From Tritrichomonas musculus (lineage: Eukaryota; Parabasalia; Tritrichomonadida; Tritrichomonadidae), in contig JAPFFF010000027.1 in the NCBI GenBank assembly GCA_039105265.1, positions 930,001 through 994,000 on the forward strand: a stretch of DNA of 64,000 nt, written 5' to 3'. This document shows, in pieces, positions 53,091-63,338 of this stretch. The translations under genes were made by a program, and so were the position numbers. The notes under the pieces were generated by a model that saw only the letters and a list, made by a program, of their open reading frames with translations, searched no databases and was not told the DNA's origin. Every line of letters starts with the position of its first letter. Positions within the stretch are counted from its first letter, which is position 1.

Positions 53091-53374
53091 TTTTTTATAA
53101 GATAAAGAGAGATTTGATAAATTAGGAATTTAGGTTTTTTATAAAAAATATTTTTATTTGATTATTGACCAAAAAGGTCAATGATAACAATGAAAATTTT
53201 ATTGTTTTTTTCTGAACAAAAAACAAATTGATAGAAATAAACAAGATAAAAATGGAAAAGAATGAACATTCTAAATCATATCTGCTTTTTGAAATAAAGG
53301 AAATTTTAAAAAAAAGTAAAAAAAAAAAAATATACTAGAGGGATTAAAAGAATCTCTTAAATTAGATTTTAATT
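52007..53374. other. AT-rich intergenic stretch
   Basis: No gene was seen. A poly(T) run of about 24 bases lies near 53,058-53,082, upstream of the Rac 3' end on the plus strand. Confidence 0.45.
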
Positions 53375-53950
53375 TTAAATTAGGTGACATTTTTTCCGAT
53401 TGCCACCTTGGGGCTTAAGTGCTGTTGTTAAAGCTTGATCAAATACAGCTTTAACACCATCCTGTAATTTAGCTGAGCATTCACAATATCCAACTGCTTT
53501 AATTTCATTAGCCTTTGCTTGTCCTTGTTCATATGTAACAGGTTGTTGATTTTGTTGAGAAAGAGCTTGGAGTGTAGCTTCATCATTCCTAAGATCTTTC
53601 TTTAATCCAACTAAAACAATAACCGGATCTTTGACATACTGTTTGAGTTCGACAAGCCATTTCGTTTGGACGTTCTGAAGTGATACTGGTTCGACGACGC
53701 TAAAGCATACGAGAAAGACATCTGTATTTGTGTACGATAAAACACGGATATTTTCGAGATCTTCTTGTCCTGCGGTATCCCAAAGCTGAAGATTAACGTC
53801 TTGTCCGTTGACTTGAAGTTTAACGACATAATTGTCAAAAACTGTTGGGACGTAGTCTGGGGGGATTTCGTTTTTAGCGTATGCCCACAATAAGCATGTT
53901 TTTCCAACTGCACCGTCTCCTACAACAACAACCTTAACTTTCGAAGCCAT
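53375..53950 (-). CDS. Rho/Rac-family small GTPase (191 aa)
   Basis: This is a molecular switch that controls actin and membrane dynamics. Visible motifs are G1 GDGAVGKT (residues 11-18), switch I with YVPTVFDNY, G3 WDTAGQE (57-63), a G4-like VGLKKDL where Rac normally has VGTKLDL, and G5 CSAK. A polybasic-poor tail ends in CHLI, a CAAX box with Leu/Ile typical of geranylgeranylation, so the protein should be membrane-anchored. Switch II, normally DYDRLRPLSY, reads EDLENIRVLSY, unusual for Rac and possibly affecting effector or GAP contact. Length and start fit the family exactly. A TCACTTTT word about 45 bp upstream could be an initiator, but this is weak. Confidence 0.95.
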   Translation of the reverse strand: MASKVKVVVVGDGAVGKTCLLWAYAKNEIPPDYVPTVFDNYVVKLQVNGQDVNLQLWDTAGQEDLENIRVLSYTNTDVFLVCFSVVEPVSLQNVQTKWLVELKQYVKDPVIVLVGLKKDLRNDEATLQALSQQNQQPVTYEQGQAKANEIKAVGYCECSAKLQDGVKAVFDQALTTALKPQGGNRKKCHLI

Positions 53951-54754
53951 TTCAAAATTTCCACTTTTTTCTCAAAAACTCAAATGGACCAAAAGTGACA
54001 TACTTTTTGAATAATTATCTAATTCAAATTTTTCAATGAGGGACATAAAGATGATTTTAAGTGATGTGAATACATTCAATTTTCAAAAGATTGTATCGCT
54101 TTCTATTTAAAATAACTCAAGTATTTCAAAAGAGTTAAAACGCAATATTAATCGTGATTACGTTCCAAATGGTTTAAATACGATATTTGTATCTTTCGAT
54201 ATCCCTAAACCCATCTTATGATATCAATAACAAAATCCGAAATATTATATATTTTATCATTATTTCATTTTTTCCCAATATTTTTGTCCTCTCAATTTAT
54301 GAACAAGATTTCCTCACCAACTATTCATTTTTTTTTATATCATATTATAATATATCGATTTTGAAATAATGCAAAATTTCAACTTATTTATCAACTCAAA
54401 GCATATCAAAAACATTCCTCTTCTCCGTTTTAAGCTAATATCATACAATTATGCATCAAATTAATATTATAATATCAATAAGAATTACCACTTGTGATAT
54501 ATTAAACAGGAAATTTAAGTTCTTACCACTTAAAAATCAACTTTTTGACGTTAATAAATACTTTTACTTATTTTTATTTTTTTATTTTTTTTATATTTAA
54601 ATTTAAATAGTTTGAACTTTACATTTAACTTTTTGAAAAACCACTGGGATATCCGGATCAATATAATCAGCTTTCTGTTACCAAATGTAAAAAATCTTTA
54701 TCATTAAAATTTTACCGAGAATGACAAGTGATTTGAAATGAACATGATTTTAAT
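53951..54754. other. Divergent intergenic region between Rac and the Furry-like gene
   Basis: No gene is supported; a 60-codon frame at 54,187-54,369 is AT-driven. The two flanking genes are transcribed away from each other, so both promoters must lie here. Confidence 0.5.
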
Positions 54755-57700
54755 ATGAAAAATGCAATTTCAGAACTCCAAAAAGATGTGAAGAAACATT
54801 CAATTAAAGGAAGCCCTTTACTTCAATCGATATTATCAATATTCAACGAAAATTCTCTCGAAGGATCTGAACTCGATGTAATCCCGGGAAGTTCTTACGC
54901 AAATTCTCCAGAAGATATTACGCAAAGTGATCTCAATATAATTTTTAATATTATTGTTTCATCAGATGAATTAATGACTAATAATGAAGATATCGCTAGC
55001 CAAATAATTGCTCACATCGCATCATTTTCATTTGAATATTTCGTAGAAAATCTCGCCAAAGATCTTTTTACCAAACGATCTCTTCCTCTTCAATACGTTT
55101 CTACCAAAGTTTCTCGAATAATAGTAGATCCAGCCACAGGCTTTTTGAAGAACAGTCCACGATCACCTTTAAACGATGAGTGGGGTGATGAAGATTATAA
55201 ATATGATTTTTTCGATGCCAATAGTCCCGATCGCCAAACTCGATTTGGAAAATCCCTCGACAAATTTCGCCAAATGATATTTGACCAAATGAAAGATTTT
55301 TTAACGAATGACAATTTAATAGAGAAATACCCACCGAAATTAAGTGTTTTTGTACCTTCATTATTTGTATCTGTTCAAACCACAGTTATTCCTCCATCGT
55401 TTCGAATAGCTGATATTGCTTGTGGATTTCCCCTACGTACTGAAATTCTTTTATCCTACTCCAAATTCCAAGATCAAACGAGTTACAGCAAGACTCATGA
55501 TCTTAATTTCAAAAACTCCCAAACCGCCACCGAATGGTCAAATGCATTCGCCTTACTATTTGAAGAGACACCCACTCGATGTCCGTCGTCAATTAAAATT
55601 TTTGAAGGTTCAGATTGTTCAAAAAATATTCAAATGAATTTTGCCAAATTGATTCTCTTTTTGAACCTCGGAATCAGTGTCCAAGTTACTGATGAAGTTT
55701 TCCATAACATAATGAAATTCATACTGGGCGGTAATACATCATTAGCTGCTTTTTATATTATGCTATCACAAGAGCTTCTTTTAGTGTATCCTGAGTTTTC
55801 ATTTCCTTTATTTGATGACATTTTTTATTACATTGATCACAAGATCGACATGACAAACGAGCAACTTTTCACATTCATGTTAAGTATCACTCGATTTGTC
55901 GATGTGTTGAGCCTTTTGCCGACCAGATATTTGGATGATGGCCAAATTGAGAAATTGTTGTGGTTTACAATTGTAGGACTTTGTTTTAGTGACGTTGGAA
56001 TTCGTTACATTTCCTTTAAAGTTATTCGTTCTCTTGGCAATTTTGAATCTGACAACAAGTTCTTAAATTTACATAAATTTATCATTGAAAATTTGAGTTA
56101 TTTTGAACAATCTTTATTTTATGCCTACGAAAGCCATCCACATTCAATTTTGTCACAATCAAAACTTCAAGTTTTGGCACCTTTGAAATTCAGAGAATCA
56201 TTATTAAGCAATGATTTCTTATTGTGGCAAATAACATTGTCAGCGATGGGCATTTTTATATCACAACAATTTCCGAAAGAGTTTTGTGAAATGATTAAAA
56301 AAAACGGTTATGAAAGTTTATCGTTTATTAGTAAATTTGATAGTAATAACGATAAATATTTGTTAACATTTCTATCGTCATTGGCAAATATTCCTTATGA
56401 GAATGAAAAAGATCAAATTGACAATGAATCAATTTTCATCACTGAATCGATCATTAAAGAAATGATTAAAACAACCAAGAACAACATTGATAATTATGTA
56501 TCAATGTCACAATTGTACACAATGATTAGTCCACTTAATACATCATCATTTTATTTATGCCTTGAATTGTTATATGAAACATTACAACCAAAAGCGGTTA
56601 TTATTTTTCTTTACTCTATCGTTTGGAATCCAGACTTTTTGTCAATTGTTGAAGATTCGGCTTTCTTTGGTCGTTTTATCGATCTCTTTTTAATTGTCTG
56701 TGATTCGTTCTCAATGATAGATAAAGAATTAATGGAGACAACATTAGATGAACTTATCAAAGTTCATGTACATTCAATCATTTCAGAGAATGACTTTTTA
56801 TCGAGCATTCTTTCTTGTTTTTATCAAATTTTGAATGTTTTATATCAGACTAACGCAAGTCATTTTAATTCACCTTTTCCTAGCACTAATTTCGTAGTTA
56901 ATACGGATGATCCATTGATAGTTAAAACTAGAAAATTATTCCCTCTTGTTTATAATCTGGCGACGGTTTACTTGCCAAAAAGTAACATTCATAAATATGC
57001 AATTAAAACACTTGAAATGTGGTTCGGTTGTAATTGTTTGAATGACATTTCTCTTCTTTGTTCTGAGTTCTTTTTAGAACAATTACCAGTCATTGGCAAA
57101 GAAGCACCCGACTTATTGAAACATTTATTATCTCATCATTTTGACGTCTTATTTGCGACATTTTTAGAAAATGCTCTTCAACCGAATGGTGAACATTTTT
57201 TTGATGCAATTTCATCATTCTTTAGAGCAGATTCTAATTCATCTGATAATTTACCAATTGAAATATTAAAGATGCAATGGAATGAATGCATGGAAAATTA
57301 CACAAATGAAGCTGAATCGATATCAATCACCAAATATTTAAAGCCTTTATATGAAAACAGTGGCACTTTTATTTTATGTTGTATTTTATACATGATTTTA
57401 CCTAATCCTGAATTGAATGATAAAGCATTCATAACACTATCATCATTGACACCAATTCTTCTTCTTTTCCATATGAATGGAAGAAGAGATACAGTGACAC
57501 CCTTAATTGAAACAATTGTATCAATTTGTGATCAAATTGGCCAAAGTCTTTCATGTTTCGACTCACAAACAATTTATCATTTATCAAAAGATATTTGTGA
57601 ACACTTTCAATTCTGTATGGAACAATTAATTTATAGTATGCTTACAAATATTCCTAAGTTTGATAAAATTATCATTGATCGCGTTTTGTCTGCTTTGCTA

Positions 57701-60487
57701 CCTTGGTTTGCTTCAATTCATTTTGATATTGAAAATCGTGTCATTTCTCGTGAGACAGATTTAATGTTTATTCGATTTAGTTGTTTTTCGTTTGTTGAGA
57801 TGATGATGAGTGCCTTTAGCGAGGTTGCTAGTGATGATATTAATTCACCTTTATTTATCGTTTGGAAGACGTTAGCTACTGAAAATGAAGAAGATAATTC
57901 AAACTTTTTATCGATTGTAATTTCAGTACTTTATTTGGTATCGTCTTCACATTATCATAATGCTGCTTACATCATTATAAGGTACATGTATCAAATCTCA
58001 CCTAAAATAATTGACATCCTATCGTCTTATCTATCCTTTAATTTTTCTGCTAATCAATCTTATGTTGAAGTTTCTAATGACGTCCAATTTTCGGACGTTA
58101 ATAGTTACTTTAGTAACGGTTCTGATGAAGATGAATCATTGGCGGTTATTAAGAAAAATGACTCAACAATTATTGACTTCATTTTGAAAACATTAGATAA
58201 ATTGGCTCATGATTCGGTTAGACCATTAATTCCATTTTTACCAACCATTTTTAGTTATTGTGTTGTTAATCTTGAACTTCATTTTAAATTGATACAAACC
58301 GTTATTGTTGATATTTTAAATGAACTTCAACCACACATTGAAAATTCAGCTGTTCCTTATCTTCAAGAAGTTCTTCGTATTATTTCAGCATTACCAATTT
58401 TTTATCCAACGACTGCAGGAAAATCAATGGAAGAACTTTTCCGAGCTGAAAATCAACTTGAACAAACGATACCACGAACGAATCGTTCAGAAATCACACG
58501 AGCAATCACGCATTTCTTCCAAAGTTTGAGTGATGAAATTGCTGAGAATTTTGGATTTGAAATTTTGAAGTGGTCTTTATGTTGTTCAGATTTGTATCGT
58601 GCGTCATTTGCAATGGTTTGTTATCGTGGCAATTTAATGCAAACGAATAGTTTGTTAATCGGACTAATATCACGATCAATATGGACAGCTCTTGATGCGA
58701 TTACATATCTTTATAACAGTGGCAAGGATCGATCAATGATTGTTATTTATGCGCGTTATATTAGCGAATGTTATAAGACACTTCGTTCTATAACTTCTGT
58801 TTTAATGAGCAACGGAACAATCGGATCTTATCCAATGCTTCTTCTAATAGCTGTTGCTGGCATCAGTTGCAATGTGACTTGCACAGCTTTGATTTTCGAC
58901 GCTGCTTTGCCACTTCTTGATGATTTACTTCATCCTGCTCTTTTTGGCTACATAAATGGCAAGTCAGAGTTTTCTCCAATTCATTACTCAGAGAGCACAT
59001 TCACCAAATACCACAGACCTTGGGGGGACTCTTTTCATGGCTGCGCACGATTCATACTTGAGTATCACGGACCTAATCCTGACATCGACATGATGATGAG
59101 TGTCTTAAACAACCTTGTTCAAGACTGTTATCCGTTAATTTTCTCTGAATCACCAACGTGGATGTATTTGGCACTTTTATGTTTGCTGCCTTGGATGTGG
59201 TCGGTTATTATAACCGATATTAACCGCTTTTTCTTTTGGTCTCCTTCTGTCCAACGTTTGGAAGCAACTTCGATTGCCTTTTCTCAATTCATTCAAGACG
59301 AACAAGTGCGACACTTTTTTTCAGTTCTCATGAGTGAGGAAGAAATTGATGTTTTTTCGGAAATTGAGAAGGTCTGTTCGATCATCATTCCAATGATTCC
59401 AACCGACGAACTTGTCCTTGCTGCGAACTTTTTCACTAACTGCTTAGAATATGGCCAAAAGACGTTAAAAATGCCACTTTATTCAGTGACAACTCACATG
59501 CTTGCCAAATCAAATGACAAAATGAAAATTGCCACTTCACTTCACCAGTTCACCGACATAATTAAAAAAGACGTTAAGGCGTCAAGGCGGACCTACATCA
59601 AGATGTATTTCGAGGCTTTGAATCAGACCGGCTTGAAATTCAACTTGAACCTGGACGAAGATACAGACACCGAGAGCAGCCAGATAAACATTGCCGAAAC
59701 ACAGAACGAAAGCACGATAATGAGCACGAGCATGAGCATTAGCATGAGCATGAGCACAAGCAGCCAGTTCATAGACAATGATAACGATTCTGGTAAAAAG
59801 AAGAAAAAGAAGAAAATTATCGATATTCAATTGACGGGTCCTTTAGACCCCCAAGAATTTCCATCGTTGCCAATTTTTGAGAGAATAGTGGCGGTTGAAA
59901 TTCCTCATTTGTATGATTTCACTGCTACTGAGGCCCAAGGTATCACTTTTAATGAATTGAACTCTTTCCCTCCTCTTTTCCCAATTGATTTGAATATCGC
60001 TCAATTTGAAAAGTTTCAAAATTTGAAAGCGGCCGTTAAGTATATTAGATGCGAGCCGTTTTGCTCTTGGACGGAACTTTTATCAAAGCTACAAACTTCT
60101 TTAATAGAAACTGATAACCAAGAAAATTTTGCTAAAAGATTTTATTTAAGTACAAAAGATAAGAATTTCGGACAAATTATTCTCGATGTCGTGAAATCTT
60201 TGAAAAAAGATGAGGATCTTAACGATGATCAGACTCAAAACGATCAACAATGTGAAGTAGCTAATATAGTTATCGATGGTAGTAATCCTGCCGTCGAAAA
60301 TCTTGAAGAAGTCTACGATTATGAACAGATGCCAGATCAAAATTTCGATGATGACGTCCAAATGCCAATTTTCGATAGCGATCCTTTTACTTTCGTATAT
60401 CTAACACCAAAAATGTTTGTGCCAACTATTGAACAGGCTAATTTAATCGGAGCTGACGTATTTGATGAAAATGCTAATTATCAATAA
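54755..60487 (+). CDS. Furry/Tao3/Mor2-like giant HEAT-repeat protein (1,910 aa)
   Basis: This large, intact, helical-repeat protein has no catalytic motif. The early part (LPLQYVSTKVSRIIVDPATG, residues about 115-135, and FYIMLSQELLLVYPEFSFPL, about 333-352) resembles the N-terminal region of the Furry cell-morphogenesis family. GFEILKWSLCCSDLYRASFA (about 1,269-1,288) resembles that family's C-terminal 'ALxW...CP...RSFQIFR' block. Furry proteins scaffold NDR kinases and control cell shape. A low-complexity linker at about 1,645-1,690 has Met/Ser repeats (STSMSISMSMSTSSQ) and a lysine run, perhaps a nuclear or membrane-binding patch. A weaker alternative is another HEAT scaffold such as PA200/Blm10. 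The start at 54,755 is the first Met in a frame with coherent sequence from its beginning. Confidence 0.6.
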   Translation: MKNAISELQKDVKKHSIKGSPLLQSILSIFNENSLEGSELDVIPGSSYANSPEDITQSDLNIIFNIIVSSDELMTNNEDIASQIIAHIASFSFEYFVENLAKDLFTKRSLPLQYVSTKVSRIIVDPATGFLKNSPRSPLNDEWGDEDYKYDFFDANSPDRQTRFGKSLDKFRQMIFDQMKDFLTNDNLIEKYPPKLSVFVPSLFVSVQTTVIPPSFRIADIACGFPLRTEILLSYSKFQDQTSYSKTHDLNFKNSQTATEWSNAFALLFEETPTRCPSSIKIFEGSDCSKNIQMNFAKLILFLNLGISVQVTDEVFHNIMKFILGGNTSLAAFYIMLSQELLLVYPEFSFPLFDDIFYYIDHKIDMTNEQLFTFMLSITRFVDVLSLLPTRYLDDGQIEKLLWFTIVGLCFSDVGIRYISFKVIRSLGNFESDNKFLNLHKFIIENLSYFEQSLFYAYESHPHSILSQSKLQVLAPLKFRESLLSNDFLLWQITLSAMGIFISQQFPKEFCEMIKKNGYESLSFISKFDSNNDKYLLTFLSSLANIPYENEKDQIDNESIFITESIIKEMIKTTKNNIDNYVSMSQLYTMISPLNTSSFYLCLELLYETLQPKAVIIFLYSIVWNPDFLSIVEDSAFFGRFIDLFLIVCDSFSMIDKELMETTLDELIKVHVHSIISENDFLSSILSCFYQILNVLYQTNASHFNSPFPSTNFVVNTDDPLIVKTRKLFPLVYNLATVYLPKSNIHKYAIKTLEMWFGCNCLNDISLLCSEFFLEQLPVIGKEAPDLLKHLLSHHFDVLFATFLENALQPNGEHFFDAISSFFRADSNSSDNLPIEILKMQWNECMENYTNEAESISITKYLKPLYENSGTFILCCILYMILPNPELNDKAFITLSSLTPILLLFHMNGRRDTVTPLIETIVSICDQIGQSLSCFDSQTIYHLSKDICEHFQFCMEQLIYSMLTNIPKFDKIIIDRVLSALLPWFASIHFDIENRVISRETDLMFIRFSCFSFVEMMMSAFSEVASDDINSPLFIVWKTLATENEEDNSNFLSIVISVLYLVSSSHYHNAAYIIIRYMYQISPKIIDILSSYLSFNFSANQSYVEVSNDVQFSDVNSYFSNGSDEDESLAVIKKNDSTIIDFILKTLDKLAHDSVRPLIPFLPTIFSYCVVNLELHFKLIQTVIVDILNELQPHIENSAVPYLQEVLRIISALPIFYPTTAGKSMEELFRAENQLEQTIPRTNRSEITRAITHFFQSLSDEIAENFGFEILKWSLCCSDLYRASFAMVCYRGNLMQTNSLLIGLISRSIWTALDAITYLYNSGKDRSMIVIYARYISECYKTLRSITSVLMSNGTIGSYPMLLLIAVAGISCNVTCTALIFDAALPLLDDLLHPALFGYINGKSEFSPIHYSESTFTKYHRPWGDSFHGCARFILEYHGPNPDIDMMMSVLNNLVQDCYPLIFSESPTWMYLALLCLLPWMWSVIITDINRFFFWSPSVQRLEATSIAFSQFIQDEQVRHFFSVLMSEEEIDVFSEIEKVCSIIIPMIPTDELVLAANFFTNCLEYGQKTLKMPLYSVTTHMLAKSNDKMKIATSLHQFTDIIKKDVKASRRTYIKMYFEALNQTGLKFNLNLDEDTDTESSQINIAETQNESTIMSTSMSISMSMSTSSQFIDNDNDSGKKKKKKKIIDIQLTGPLDPQEFPSLPIFERIVAVEIPHLYDFTATEAQGITFNELNSFPPLFPIDLNIAQFEKFQNLKAAVKYIRCEPFCSWTELLSKLQTSLIETDNQENFAKRFYLSTKDKNFGQIILDVVKSLKKDEDLNDDQTQNDQQCEVANIVIDGSNPAVENLEEVYDYEQMPDQNFDDDVQMPIFDSDPFTFVYLTPKMFVPTIEQANLIGADVFDENANYQ

Positions 60488-60647
60488 TGTTGTAAATAAG
60501 AAATATTAAACATTTCTTCTCATAATATCTTTATTTATTTATTTGTCAGGTAATTGATATTAAAGAAAAAAAATATTATTTAAAAATCAATTTGGTAAAA
60601 TTCTATTTATTATTTAACATTCTATAAAATAAGAATATTATTATTGT
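60488..60647. other. Convergent 3' intergenic gap
   Basis: 160 bp between the converging Furry-like and membrane protein genes. AT-rich, with AATAAA-type words but no clear terminator. Confidence 0.4.
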
Positions 60648-61772
60648 CTAATCATCATATTCAATATCTTGATATTGATTATTTAGAGAAACATATTGGT
60701 TAGATTCAGACTGATCAATTTCAATAAATTTGTAGAATGGAATCTCTGATTGCATTGTTGAATCATAATAGGGCAGATAAGAAGGAAAAGGTGGTGATAT
60801 AGATTTAATCAAAATTATAGTTACAATAATTAATAATCCTATAATTCGAAGTATTTTTTCTGCATTTATTGCAGCCATATAATCACGTCCATAAGTGAGA
60901 CCAAAAATTGTACCAAAAAAAGAAAAATAAAACCAGATCAATTCAATTGAAGAAGGTTCTAATTTTTTAAGGAAATAAACAAAATATTTATAACCTAAAT
61001 AAAATAAAAAGAAGCTCGTCAACAAAAGATTTTTCCTTTTCAATAAAAAAATTCGAACAATTAAATCATTAACTTGACCTTTTGGCTCTTCATTTAAGTA
61101 AGCAAACGGTGTATAAATAATTAATTCAAATAAATGAATAATTGTACTTATTTCTAATTCATCAAAAAAATCAATTGGCAAAAAAAAAGTTTGATTTTGT
61201 GATTCAGAAGCCTTATTTGATAAATCATCATCATTAGATATAGATATTCGTTGTAAAGAGTTGTCATCAAATAAATCAATGCCATCACTTTGAGAACAGA
61301 TAATTTTGTTGCTATTTAGATTATTTGATGAATTGTTTTTCAAATATTTATTAAAAAAATATGGCGAAATTGCATATAAACTGAATGATAACATTAGCTT
61401 TATAATATCAATTAAACATTCAAATAAATAACCTTCATCTAATCCTTTATAAATTTTTTGACCGAAAATAATCATTAACAAAATAAAAATCAGAACATAG
61501 ATTTTAATTTGATTCGTTAATATAAGAAATGATTTTCTTTGATTTGTAAAAAATTGAATAAGAAAAGATTGAAGCGAAATAAATACAGAAAACTGACTCG
61601 TCATTGAATAATTTGTTGTATTTAACATTGTATTTAAGATATATAAAGGAGAAAGTGAAAATAAAAAAGTGAAAATAAATAGATATTTCATGTATTCCAA
61701 ATATTTATGATCAAGCGTTTTCTTATAAAATACTACAATTTTTTTCCTAAACAATAACTCGAGGTTGCACAT
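60648..61772 (-). CDS. Multi-pass membrane protein, uncharacterised (374 aa or longer)
   Basis: At least six hydrophobic segments are visible (for example YLFIFTFLFSLSPLYIL, IYVLIFILLMIIFG, LLLTSFFLFYLGYKYF and ILRIIGLLIIVTIILI). They are separated by a long Ser/Asn/Asp-rich hydrophilic loop near residues 145-195, and the tail is acidic (QDIEYDD). No transporter family is recognised. The frame stays open for 69 codons upstream of the Met at 61,772, to 61,979, without another ATG. That extension is itself membrane-like (HKTYFLIVFTGFCLSIPYTR), so the real start may lie further upstream, possibly beyond an intron, or the gene may be 5' truncated. Confidence 0.6.
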   Translation of the reverse strand: MCNLELLFRKKIVVFYKKTLDHKYLEYMKYLFIFTFLFSLSPLYILNTMLNTTNYSMTSQFSVFISLQSFLIQFFTNQRKSFLILTNQIKIYVLIFILLMIIFGQKIYKGLDEGYLFECLIDIIKLMLSFSLYAISPYFFNKYLKNNSSNNLNSNKIICSQSDGIDLFDDNSLQRISISNDDDLSNKASESQNQTFFLPIDFFDELEISTIIHLFELIIYTPFAYLNEEPKGQVNDLIVRIFLLKRKNLLLTSFFLFYLGYKYFVYFLKKLEPSSIELIWFYFSFFGTIFGLTYGRDYMAAINAEKILRIIGLLIIVTIILIKSISPPFPSYLPYYDSTMQSEIPFYKFIEIDQSESNQYVSLNNQYQDIEYDD

Positions 61773-61979
61773 TAAAAAACCATAAAATATTCTTAAAAAA
61801 TTAAAAACTGAAATGCAAGGGCGTAGTTCTTTAATATTTTCTTTGGAGTCACGTGTATAAGGTATCGAAAGACAAAATCCCGTAAAAACAATTAAAAAGT
61901 ATGTTTTATGTGTATTGAAAAAATTTATGGTTAGAAGATTTTGAAACCGTTTATAGCCGTTTATAATTAATTTTGTTCG

Positions 61980-62143
61980 TTATACTTTTTTCATATTCCA
62001 AAACAGGGCAATTCTTTAATTTTTTAAATCAGTTTATAAACGCATGATCATTATTTATATATATTTGAATCTAATTTCCATCCTTCAAGTTTAAGTAATA
62101 TATAGGCCAAATAACATTGGAAAAAGTTCGTTTTTAATTTAAT
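61980..62143. other. Divergent intergenic region before the MYST gene
   Basis: No gene was seen. It includes the presumed promoters of the membrane protein and the MYST acetyltransferase. Confidence 0.4.
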
Positions 62144-62149
62144 TCATCA
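62144..62149 (+). promoter_or_regulatory. Possible trichomonad initiator (TCATCA)
   Basis: TTCATCATCC lies 11-17 bp upstream of the MYST start codon. Trichomonad promoters commonly use an initiator of the form TCAY(T/A) just upstream of the ATG, giving very short 5' leaders. The motif and spacing fit, but the word is common in AT-rich DNA. Confidence 0.35.
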
Positions 62150-62159
62150 TCCAAAATAA

Positions 62160-63338
62160 ATGTATGAAGACAATCAAGAATTCAAAGCGGGATCAAATAT
62201 TGTTGCTTTTTGCAATGAACTCGAAAAAAACTTAGCAGCACAAATTGTAGTTCTTGATGATTCGCAAGAAAATGCTTATGTTCATTTTTTGCATCAAGAT
62301 AAAAGACTTGATCGTTGGATGCCAATACATTCGCTTCAACATTATGATGAAAAAGAATTTCAAAAGCAGCAACCTCATAATGATGAACGTGTAAAGACTC
62401 GATTTGAAAGAAGGCTTGAAGACGATTATTCGGAAACAGAAGATGAACAATTAACTCCAGATATTCAGCAATTTGAGCTTATTCATAAGGAGGTGACAAA
62501 AATCAGATATATTGAAGAAATCACCATTGGTAATTATCAAATTCGTACCTGGTATTTTTCTCCTTACCCTCGACCATTTCATTTTATGAAACACCTTTTT
62601 ATATGCGAGTTTTGCTTTAAATATTTTTCTACAAAAGAAAATTTAGAGAAACATTTATTAGAGACGAATGAAAAACATCCTCCTGGCCGTGAAATATATA
62701 GAAAAGATGGCATAAGCATTTTTGAATTACAAGGAAAACATCAGAAACTTACTTGTCAGTGCTTATGCCTTCTTGCAAAATTATTTTTAGATCACAAAAC
62801 TCTTTTCTATGATGTTGAAGGATTCAATTTTTATGTTCTTTGCGAATGCGATGAGCAAGGAGCTCATGTTGCTGCTTATTTTTCCAGAGAACTTAGTAAA
62901 GATGTTGATAACATACTAGCTTGTATTGTTGCTTTTCCTCCTTACCAAAAGAAAGGATATGGCAGACTTCTTATTTCACTTGGATATGAAATAGCCAAAA
63001 GACAAAGGAGATCTGGTGGTCCTGAGAGACCTCTAAGTGATTTAGGAAAAGTTGCTTTTAGCTCTTACTGGAGAGACACAATTGTAGAACTTCTTAAAAT
63101 TCATGGGAAAGAAATTATGTCTATCGAAGATATTGAGAAAATTACATCTATTCAACAGTCTGATGTTATAGATACATTGAAGAGAATTCAATGTGTTACA
63201 AAAGTTAAGGGTGAATATGAACTTAGCATCAATAAGGATGCTTTAAGCAAAGCAATTTCAGAACTTAGCAAAGGAAAAGTAAGAAGGAAAATAGATCCAA
63301 TGAAATTAATTTGGTTTCCTGAAGAAGAAGATATTTAA
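62160..63338 (+). CDS. MYST-family histone acetyltransferase (Esa1/Tip60-like), 392 aa
   Basis: The enzyme transfers acetyl from acetyl-CoA to histone lysines, probably within a NuA4-like nuclear complex. A Tudor-knot/chromo-barrel occupies residues 8-63 (HFLHQDKRLDRWMPIHSL). The MYST domain runs from about 115 to 385: finger CEFCFKYF...HLLETNEKHPPG, catalytic Cys255 in NILACIVAFPPYQ, acetyl-CoA loop QKKGYGR (263-269) and Glu289 in GGPERPLSDLG. The zinc finger is usually C-x2-C-x12-H-x3-C; here C149, C152 and H165 are present but the last Cys is Thr169. Zinc binding may therefore be weakened or use another ligand. The start fits the family, and the gene is intact. Confidence 0.93.
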   Translation: MYEDNQEFKAGSNIVAFCNELEKNLAAQIVVLDDSQENAYVHFLHQDKRLDRWMPIHSLQHYDEKEFQKQQPHNDERVKTRFERRLEDDYSETEDEQLTPDIQQFELIHKEVTKIRYIEEITIGNYQIRTWYFSPYPRPFHFMKHLFICEFCFKYFSTKENLEKHLLETNEKHPPGREIYRKDGISIFELQGKHQKLTCQCLCLLAKLFLDHKTLFYDVEGFNFYVLCECDEQGAHVAAYFSRELSKDVDNILACIVAFPPYQKKGYGRLLISLGYEIAKRQRRSGGPERPLSDLGKVAFSSYWRDTIVELLKIHGKEIMSIEDIEKITSIQQSDVIDTLKRIQCVTKVKGEYELSINKDALSKAISELSKGKVRRKIDPMKLIWFPEEEDI

